Shown: positions 35,376-40,946 of the stretch, one piece after another
How positions within the stretch are numbered: the stretch's first letter is position 1
Layout: the number at the start of each line of letters is the position of its first letter
NCBI GenBank assembly: GCA_026414265.1
Contig: JAOAJI010000009.1
Coordinates: forward strand, 1-40,946
Direction: 5' to 3'
Source: Microcaldota archaeon
Lineage (GTDB): Archaea; Micrarchaeota; Micrarchaeia; Anstonellales; SKW190
DNA: 40,946 nt
Notes under the pieces: model-generated
What the model was told of the DNA's origin: nothing
The model's database searches: none
Seen by the model: the letters and a program-made list of their open reading frames with translations, nothing else
Translations under genes and position numbers: made by a program

Positions 35376-36980
35376 CTATTGAAGATATTGATATAGTGTA
35401 TATGCATCAGCAATCCTAACAAGTAAAAAAATAATTGATAGGACCAAAACTAGTCTAAGAGAGAGTAGTAATGCACGACTGATGTTAAATTTAAACATTT
35501 TAAGGATTTTATCTATAGACAAAACGAGAATAAACGAAAAAATGACTAAAAAAGAGCTTATCAAGATGTTGTTCCACGACTCTTGTCTAATCTTATTAAC
35601 CAATTTCATTTGTGTAAGTTTGATGTAATTCAAATTAGTTTCTAGAGACTCCAAAGCATTCAATGTATATTTACTTGATTGAGTATCAAACCTGGCCAAT
35701 TCATACCAAGTACTATAGAAATGCTCTACTTCTTCATCCTTGTATCCTAATCTATATTTGAGAAATAAAAGCTTTTGCGTATATGGATTATTTCGAATCT
35801 CTGAAATGCCTTTTTTCAGAACATCTATCTTTGTAAGCAATTTAGTCAATGTCTGTTTCAGAAATTCATAATCTTTCATCAACATGTAGATAGACTGATT
35901 AAAGAAGTCTTCGTCAGCATCTTCAATAGATCGTAAAACAAAATTCTTGTTCTGATAAAACGATGAACACGATTTAGAAATTTGATCGTCATCTAATTTT
36001 AACGAAACTAACTCACATCCTGTTTCTACTAAAGAATCGTTTATCGAAGTCTGTAAAGTTTTCCACCTTAACATGAGCTCATCAGATTTCATCCTCTTTT
36101 CGTATAATTTTATTCTTGATAGCCCTAACTCAATACTGTTCGTATAAAGATTCAATTTTTTTTCTATATCTTCAAAAGCATACAGGATCTGATATATGTT
36201 TTGTAGAGCTGAATAATTAATTGGTATGATTGAACATACTCCTGCACAATTTGGGCATTCGTCCAAAGGCACTTTTGCATCAGGAAGACGTAGCCTGTTT
36301 CGTGAAAGTATGTCTAACGTCTCGTTTATTTGATTGAAGTTTTTCAGTAATGCTAGACCATCATCAAGCAACAATTTCTTATCATCAAATTGTAAAGACA
36401 AAACCTTTGAAGTAAATAATGATACATTTGCTTCAAACAAACCTAAATACTGAACGTATTTGAACATAGCAGATGCGTAAAGACCAGCGTCGCAACCTCG
36501 CTGCATGCAATAAACAATGAAATATTTTTTGCACTCCTCTAGATCATTACAAGGAGAATAGTTTGAGTCACGTTTTAAATCGAATGACTCAGGACATGAA
36601 TATAAAGGGTTATCTACTTTAAATGTTGAATGTTTATATGAATAAGGTCTCTGTAAAGAATCTTTTAGCATTTCTATTTGCTGAAGTAAGTTTTGTTTTG
36701 TTTTAGTAAAATTATAGCTGGTTATTAAGCTTTCCAATAAAATTTGTCTTATTTTAGTTAGATTTTGTTCAGCATTCAACGATCTATTGTAACTCAAAAA
36801 AACAAACAAAGGCTTATTATTTTTGACGAATAGGATAGTAGCATTGTAACTTGACGAAGATATGTTATGAAGAAAATAATTAGATTTTTCTTCTGGAAGT
36901 AGTAGATTTACTCTAACGTCTTCCAAAGAATAAGAGAAACTAAGAGTGATTAAAATCAAAAAAATAAATACTTCTCTCAT
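35376..36980 (-). CDS. Secreted/membrane coiled-coil protein, unknown
   Basis: 534 residues. A signal peptide (about 1-17, LILITLSFSYS) is followed by a mixed domain with a cysteine-rich patch: CPESFD, PCNDLEECKKYF and YCMQRGCDAG (about 129-161), then CPNCAGVC (about 239-246). These cysteines could form disulfides outside the cell. Residues about 250-460 are long charged helices, probably coiled coil. Two C-terminal transmembrane helices (about 468-488 and 502-525) anchor it. Probable topology is a large extracellular part with a two-helix membrane hairpin. I recognise no family. It follows the PGF-pre-PGF gene by 22 bases on the same strand, suggesting joint expression. Confidence 0.78.
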   Translation of the reverse strand: MREVFIFLILITLSFSYSLEDVRVNLLLPEEKSNYFLHNISSSSYNATILFVKNNKPLFVFLSYNRSLNAEQNLTKIRQILLESLITSYNFTKTKQNLLQQIEMLKDSLQRPYSYKHSTFKVDNPLYSCPESFDLKRDSNYSPCNDLEECKKYFIVYCMQRGCDAGLYASAMFKYVQYLGLFEANVSLFTSKVLSLQFDDKKLLLDDGLALLKNFNQINETLDILSRNRLRLPDAKVPLDECPNCAGVCSIIPINYSALQNIYQILYAFEDIEKKLNLYTNSIELGLSRIKLYEKRMKSDELMLRWKTLQTSINDSLVETGCELVSLKLDDDQISKSCSSFYQNKNFVLRSIEDADEDFFNQSIYMLMKDYEFLKQTLTKLLTKIDVLKKGISEIRNNPYTQKLLFLKYRLGYKDEEVEHFYSTWYELARFDTQSSKYTLNALESLETNLNYIKLTQMKLVNKIRQESWNNILISSFLVIFSFILVLSIDKILKMFKFNISRALLLSLRLVLVLSIIFLLVRIADAYTLYQYLQ

Positions 36981-37002
36981 ATAAACACTGAGAAAACTAT
37001 GA

Positions 37003-38319
37003 TTATTTTCTACGAGACTTATTCTTTGTTGGCTGTGATTGTGTAAAGTAATAAATTACTGCTGCAATTCCTCCAATTACTATTATACCTAATATGACTG
37101 GAATTAAAGGGCTTTGCGGTTCCTCAGAAGGAATTTCTTGCTGAGGCCCCTGTTGACTCGAGTCAGGTCTGCTAACTTGAGGTATTTTCACACACTGCAT
37201 ATCTCCATTAACGCTTTTACATTCGTAACCAGGAGGACAGCCTAAACTCACACATGTCAATCGCATCTGCTGCAGTCTGTTCGCACCTATTGTCACGTGT
37301 GTCCTAGATCTCAAGTTTCTAAGCTCCAAGTCAAAATAATAGTAATTCTCATCTGATCCAGCTGGGATAAGATCCATTGGCATCCATTGGCCATCCCTAT
37401 ACTCATAAGCTAGAACCGTAGAAGGGTCAAGGTTATTGTTCGTAAACCAGCTTTTAGGTATCTTGAATTTGAATTTTCCATAGCTGACATTACCTGTGGC
37501 ATTTTCTATATCAATAGTGTAGTACTCATAATAAGTACGATTTCGGTCTAATGTAGTATTATTTACTTCATTAGAAGGACTAGAAGATGAGTCTATATCA
37601 ACGTCAACTCGAGAATCATTTGATTGTGCTGTAATGTGAACATAAACCTCAGTTAATCCACTCTCTGATCCTGTGGATTCTTGAATAGTTACATCCCTTG
37701 TTTCAGTTCGATTGTTTCCAGATGGCGTTGGCCTAGACTCGGTTTCATTGGTTAAAGAGCCGCCACCTCCACCACCGCCTCCACCACCGCCTCCGCCGCC
37801 AGCACCTCCTCCAGCCGGTCCAGATGGACCAGAAGGTCCCGAAGGACCTGATGGCCCTGACGGCCCTCCACTACCACCACTTACATTAGATGTACAATTA
37901 CTTAAACACGCAAGCAACGAGGCAGGAATGTTAGTGAAGTCAAGCCTTACCACTGCTCCAGATGAGAATGTAGGGGAACCATTCGAAATGTATGAGTTAA
38001 TTAAATTGTCATTGATATAGAAAAGTACGTTTGTGCTTGTATCCCCTGGTTCCTTCGTAATGGTTATATAATACTTGCAAGTCATAGTGCCACAATTATA
38101 CAATGTAACATTATTTACAATAGTAGTAACTTGCGATGTATTGAGTTTCGCTTTCAATACTTGTCCGTCCAAGTAATGCGAAGAATTTTCTCCAACAGCT
38201 GTAATTACACCATAAAATGTAGTTGGAAAAGAAGGTGGAACTTGCGAATAAGAAATAAAAAATAGGGAAAAAGAAAAAAACAAAAACAAAAGAAAATAAT
38301 TTTTACATCTTGTTATCAT
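37003..38319 (-). CDS. Surface protein with PGF-pre-PGF-type domain and glycine-rich linker
   Basis: 438 residues. Signal peptide (about 8-25), a small beta domain (about 27-145), a collagen-like run of five GPS-type triplets followed by a stretch that is almost pure glycine (about 147-187), then a domain matching the PGF-pre-PGF pattern. Its landmarks are TYYEYYTIDIENATGN, FKFKIPKSWF, LDPSTVLAYEYRDGQW and RTHVTIGA (about 260-345). After a Cys-containing segment (CVSLGCPPGYECKSVNGDMQC), a Pro/Gln-rich stretch leads to a C-terminal transmembrane helix (about 405-427) and a basic tail KNKSRRK. Many NxS/T sequons suggest N-glycosylation. Such proteins are archaeal cell-surface glycoproteins. ATG 38319 follows GGTGGTTGT. 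It lies 32 bases after the giant repeat protein gene. Confidence 0.88.
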   Translation of the reverse strand: MITRCKNYFLLFLFFSFSLFFISYSQVPPSFPTTFYGVITAVGENSSHYLDGQVLKAKLNTSQVTTIVNNVTLYNCGTMTCKYYITITKEPGDTSTNVLFYINDNLINSYISNGSPTFSSGAVVRLDFTNIPASLLACLSNCTSNVSGGSGGPSGPSGPSGPSGPSGPAGGGAGGGGGGGGGGGGGGSLTNETESRPTPSGNNRTETRDVTIQESTGSESGLTEVYVHITAQSNDSRVDVDIDSSSSPSNEVNNTTLDRNRTYYEYYTIDIENATGNVSYGKFKFKIPKSWFTNNNLDPSTVLAYEYRDGQWMPMDLIPAGSDENYYYFDLELRNLRSRTHVTIGANRLQQMRLTCVSLGCPPGYECKSVNGDMQCVKIPQVSRPDSSQQGPQQEIPSEEPQSPLIPVILGIIVIGGIAAVIYYFTQSQPTKNKSRRK

Positions 38320-38351
38320 GTTACAACCACCAGGGAAAAAAATAAAAAAAT

Positions 38352-40946
38352 TTAGACCTTTGGCCAGTACGCACCATTGGTCGAAGAATACATCCAGAAC
38401 CCTTGGCCTACTGCAATCACTGTGTTATAACCGTTAGGAGTAGGTATAGGTAATCCTGTACCAGATGCAACCAATACAGGTACTCCGTTTTGGAAAGGAT
38501 ATACCACTTGGTTGATAGTAAGGCTGTTAGGGAATCCAGATATTGTCGAGTTTACATAGACCCCTAAGAGGTTCCAGCCTGAAGTGACATTAATCTGGAA
38601 CGGATAGATAGGAGTACCTCCTCCAGAAGAACTAGTAACCGTTTCCTGGTAGCCTACGACTGTTAACTGAGTGTTTTGAGTTACGTTTACAAAGTATGCG
38701 TAACCTGGCTTGAACTCTGTTATAGAACCACCTGCACTCGGTGTCCAATCAGTCCAAGTGCCGTTGTAATAGCCTCTAACAACGGTAACCTTGTCTATTA
38801 TCGGTGCAAGTACAGATTTAGGCGTTGCATTTAGGTGCGTAAGGTTAAAAGATATCAAGTTCCATCCAGTTACTAGATTGAGTGTTTGTGCATGTGCAGA
38901 ACCGTTGATATAGAACCTTCTGGATGCTGATTTGTGATTACCTGCAAGGTCTTTGGTAAATAATGTAATATTATTCCATCCATCAGGCCAGTTAACTCCG
39001 CTTATCTGTCCGCCAGAACAAGATATGTAGTTAGGGACATTATTGTTGTTATGGTAATACCAACATGTATTATTTAATGCAATGTTATCTGACACACTGA
39101 AGTTGATCACCAAATTCTGTATATTGAAATAGATGTCGTCAAGCGCAGGTCCTATTACAGCTAAACTAGGTGCTGTTAAATCGATCGTGAATACCACTGT
39201 TTTAGTTTGAATATTGTTGAGAGAATCCTTAACTGCTATGACAACGTTATGCGAACCTTCTGACAAAGAACTTAAATTAACTGTAGCTGAACCAGTTGAA
39301 CAATCAACTTCGTTTGTGGTTCCTCCATCTAAGGTCCAATAACAATTAGTGACATTTGACAGTGCATCGCTAACATTGAACTGTAACAATATACTGGAAA
39401 CGTTGTGATAAGAGTTATCTATAGGACTTATGACTGTTATAACTGGAGCTACTGAGTCAACAAAGAATTGAACCGATGAGTTAGCTAAATTGCCAGCAGC
39501 GTCTTTGGCAAATATGGTGACATAATTCCAACCCTCTGACCATGTCTGACCTGTTATACTTCCAGTCACGCTATTACCTGAACAACTTATACTCTCATTT
39601 GTTGTTCCGTTATCTTTTGTCCACAAACACTGCTGCAGGCCAGAACCACCTGTATCGCTTATAGTGAAATGAACAGGCAGGTTTTTATTATTAGTTGAGA
39701 AGCCGTTCGTTGGAGACGTTATTGTCACTGATGGTGCTTGCACATCTATGTTGAACTGCCTGCTTACGGTTTGAGAATTACCTGCTGCATCTGTCACTGT
39801 TATTGTAATACTAACACTTCCCTGATTCCATGTTATCCCGGTTATCTGGTTCAAACCACCATTATTAGAACAAGAACTTAATGTACCGGTACTCGGAGTT
39901 CCGTTTACAGCTGTCCAATTACATGTCACTGGACTCGCATCATTAACCGTGAAATTAACTATTACATTAACAGTATTGTACCAAGTTCCATTTGTCGCAG
40001 GACCTGTTATGTTAACCAAAGGTGCTATTGTGTCTAAATAAAACTGCACCGTGGCACTATTCTCGTTACCTAGACTGTCCTTAGCATATATCTTAACAGT
40101 ATTCAACCCTTCTGACCATGTCTGACCTGTTATACTTCCAGTCACGCTATTACCTGAACAACCTATAGTGTAGTTATTAAGTCCATTGTCTCTTGTCCAC
40201 CAACATTGTGATAAACCAACTCCTCCAAGATCACTTATAGTGTAATTAATCGGCAAATTCGAATTATTCGTATACGTACCATTAGTAGGTGAAGTTATTG
40301 TCACTGATGGTGCTTGCACATCTATGTTGAACTGCCTGCTTACGGTTTGAGAATTACCTGCTGCATCTGTCACTGTTATTGTAATACTAACACTTCCCTG
40401 ATTCCATGTTATCACGGTTATCTGGTTCAAACCACCATTATTAGAACAAGAACTTAATGTACCGGTACTCGGAGTACCACCTACAGCTGTCCAATTACAT
40501 GTCACTGGACTCGCATCATTAACCGTGAAATTAACTATTACATTAACAGTATTGTACCAAGTTCCATTTGTCGCAGGACCTGTTATGTTAACCAAAGGTG
40601 CTATTGTGTCTAAATAAAACTGCACCGTGGCACTATTCTCGTTACCTAGACTGTCCTTAGCATATATCTTAACAGTATTCAACCCTTCTGACCATGTCTG
40701 ACCTGTTATACTTCCAGTCACGCTATTACCTGAACAACCTATAGTGTAGTTATTAAGTCCATTGTCTCTTGTCCACCAACATTGTGATAAACCAACTCCT
40801 CCAAGATCACTTATAGTGTAATTAATCGGCAAATTCGAATTATTCGTATACGTACCATTAGTAGGTGAAGTTATTGTCACTGATGGTGCTTGCACATCTA
40901 TGTTGAACTGCCTGCTTACGGTTTGAGAATTACCTGCTGCATCTGT
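38352..40946 (-). CDS. Giant repetitive surface protein with Ig-like domains (5' end outside window)
   Basis: The frame is open to the right edge, so the start is missing; at least 864 residues are visible. Tandem beta-sandwich (Ig-like, Big-type) domains of about 95 residues each begin with APSVTITSPTNGTYTNNSN or APLVNITGPATNGTWYN and contain NGS/NxT sequons. The last unit is more divergent. The C-terminal 165 residues form a different domain with paired LVTGWNLISF and VTSGWNLLGV segments, each followed by Gly/Tyr-rich turns, ending YWPKV. No transmembrane helix or LPXTG-like signal is seen at the C-terminus, so it may attach through the C-terminal domain or through the membrane protein encoded just downstream. 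Probably an S-layer, adhesin or stalk component. Confidence 0.9.
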   Translation of the reverse strand, partial: TDAAGNSQTVSRQFNIDVQAPSVTITSPTNGTYTNNSNLPINYTISDLGGVGLSQCWWTRDNGLNNYTIGCSGNSVTGSITGQTWSEGLNTVKIYAKDSLGNENSATVQFYLDTIAPLVNITGPATNGTWYNTVNVIVNFTVNDASPVTCNWTAVGGTPSTGTLSSCSNNGGLNQITVITWNQGSVSITITVTDAAGNSQTVSRQFNIDVQAPSVTITSPTNGTYTNNSNLPINYTISDLGGVGLSQCWWTRDNGLNNYTIGCSGNSVTGSITGQTWSEGLNTVKIYAKDSLGNENSATVQFYLDTIAPLVNITGPATNGTWYNTVNVIVNFTVNDASPVTCNWTAVNGTPSTGTLSSCSNNGGLNQITGITWNQGSVSITITVTDAAGNSQTVSRQFNIDVQAPSVTITSPTNGFSTNNKNLPVHFTISDTGGSGLQQCLWTKDNGTTNESISCSGNSVTGSITGQTWSEGWNYVTIFAKDAAGNLANSSVQFFVDSVAPVITVISPIDNSYHNVSSILLQFNVSDALSNVTNCYWTLDGGTTNEVDCSTGSATVNLSSLSEGSHNVVIAVKDSLNNIQTKTVVFTIDLTAPSLAVIGPALDDIYFNIQNLVINFSVSDNIALNNTCWYYHNNNNVPNYISCSGGQISGVNWPDGWNNITLFTKDLAGNHKSASRRFYINGSAHAQTLNLVTGWNLISFNLTHLNATPKSVLAPIIDKVTVVRGYYNGTWTDWTPSAGGSITEFKPGYAYFVNVTQNTQLTVVGYQETVTSSSGGGTPIYPFQINVTSGWNLLGVYVNSTISGFPNSLTINQVVYPFQNGVPVLVASGTGLPIPTPNGYNTVIAVGQGFWMYSSTNGAYWPKV
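39721..40946. repeat. Near-identical 576-bp tandem coding repeats
   Basis: The marker ATTGTCACTGATGGTGCTTG recurs at 39721, 40297 and 40873, exactly 576 bases apart (192 codons, two Ig-like domains). The unit 39721-40296 and the unit 40297-40872 differ at only a few positions, for example Gly/Asn before GTPSTG and Val/Gly in the ITxITWN segment. A third unit runs off the right edge, so the true copy number is unknown. Before 39721 the array changes into divergent domains. Exact spacing and low divergence indicate recent expansion or gene conversion. Confidence 0.95.

Noticed and set aside
37712-38020. Plus-strand proline-rich ORF opposite the glycine linker
   Set aside because: It is the complement of the poly-glycine coding tract; CCN codons on one strand are forced by GGN on the other, and no start signal exists.
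39721-40946. Direct repeats as a possible CRISPR array
   Set aside because: The 576-base unit is coding throughout with an open frame and domain periodicity; there are no short repeats with unique spacers and no cas genes in the window.

Overview
The window comes from an AT-rich archaeal chromosome. The evidence is an archaeal RNA polymerase gene string with both large subunits split (rpoH, rpoB'', rpoB', rpoA', rpoA''), followed by ribosomal protein L30e and an archaeal NusA. Other archaeal markers are a CDP-archaeol synthase (carS), an archaeal 4-phosphopantoate--beta-alanine ligase, an archaeal NMD3, an archaeal-type ATP-dependent DNA ligase and a PGF-pre-PGF surface protein. Compact genes, many orphan proteins and heavy AT bias suggest a small-genome lineage such as DPANN. 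That placement is inference; no rRNA is present to fix it.

Layout. 1-1.7 kb: the end of an unknown gene and a GTP cyclohydrolase II (ribA). 1.7-10.3 kb (+): a four-gene block. It holds a 1.2 kb-residue acidic, mostly disordered protein, a glutamine-synthetase-fold protein that has lost its catalytic residues, a phosphohexomutase (GlmM-like) and a P-type ATPase with damaged motifs. The end of the giant protein also looks like a very worn glutamine-synthetase C-terminal domain, so two adjacent genes may carry a repurposed GS fold. 10.3-12.9 kb: coenzyme A biosynthesis (phosphopantothenate branch), NMD3, an unknown protein and an ankyrin-like protein. 12.9-13.9 kb: about 1 kb without an intact gene, holding decayed coding fragments, ending at a tRNA-Ala(CGC).

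14-17.7 kb: phosphoesterase, SppA-type membrane protease, carS, a corrinoid adenosyltransferase-like ATPase and a TatD-like hydrolase. 17.7-26.5 kb (-): the transcription operon rpoH-rpoB2-rpoB1-rpoA1-rpoA2-rpl30e-nusA. It is followed closely by a small signal-peptide plus two-helix protein with VirB2/TrbC-pilin-like layout, where ribosomal proteins S12/S7 often sit in other archaea. 26.7-30.5 kb: a membrane-anchored transglutaminase-like protein and DNA ligase.

30.6-35.1 kb (+): a tandem family of three paralogous helical proteins of unknown function. The first copy is broken by several stops and frameshifts; the other two are intact. 35.2-40.9 kb (-): a cell-surface block. It contains a giant extracellular protein built of nearly identical 576-bp repeats (its start lies beyond the window), a PGF-pre-PGF protein with a collagen-like and poly-glycine linker, a secreted/membrane coiled-coil protein, and a 45-residue tail-anchored micro-protein.

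Many starts are preceded by GGTGAT-like or GTGATC-like Shine-Dalgarno sequences, which match the part of the usual archaeal 16S tail that reads GGATCACC. I used these to move several starts inward. A few genes look leaderless, with a TATA-like box about 25-30 bases before the start codon.
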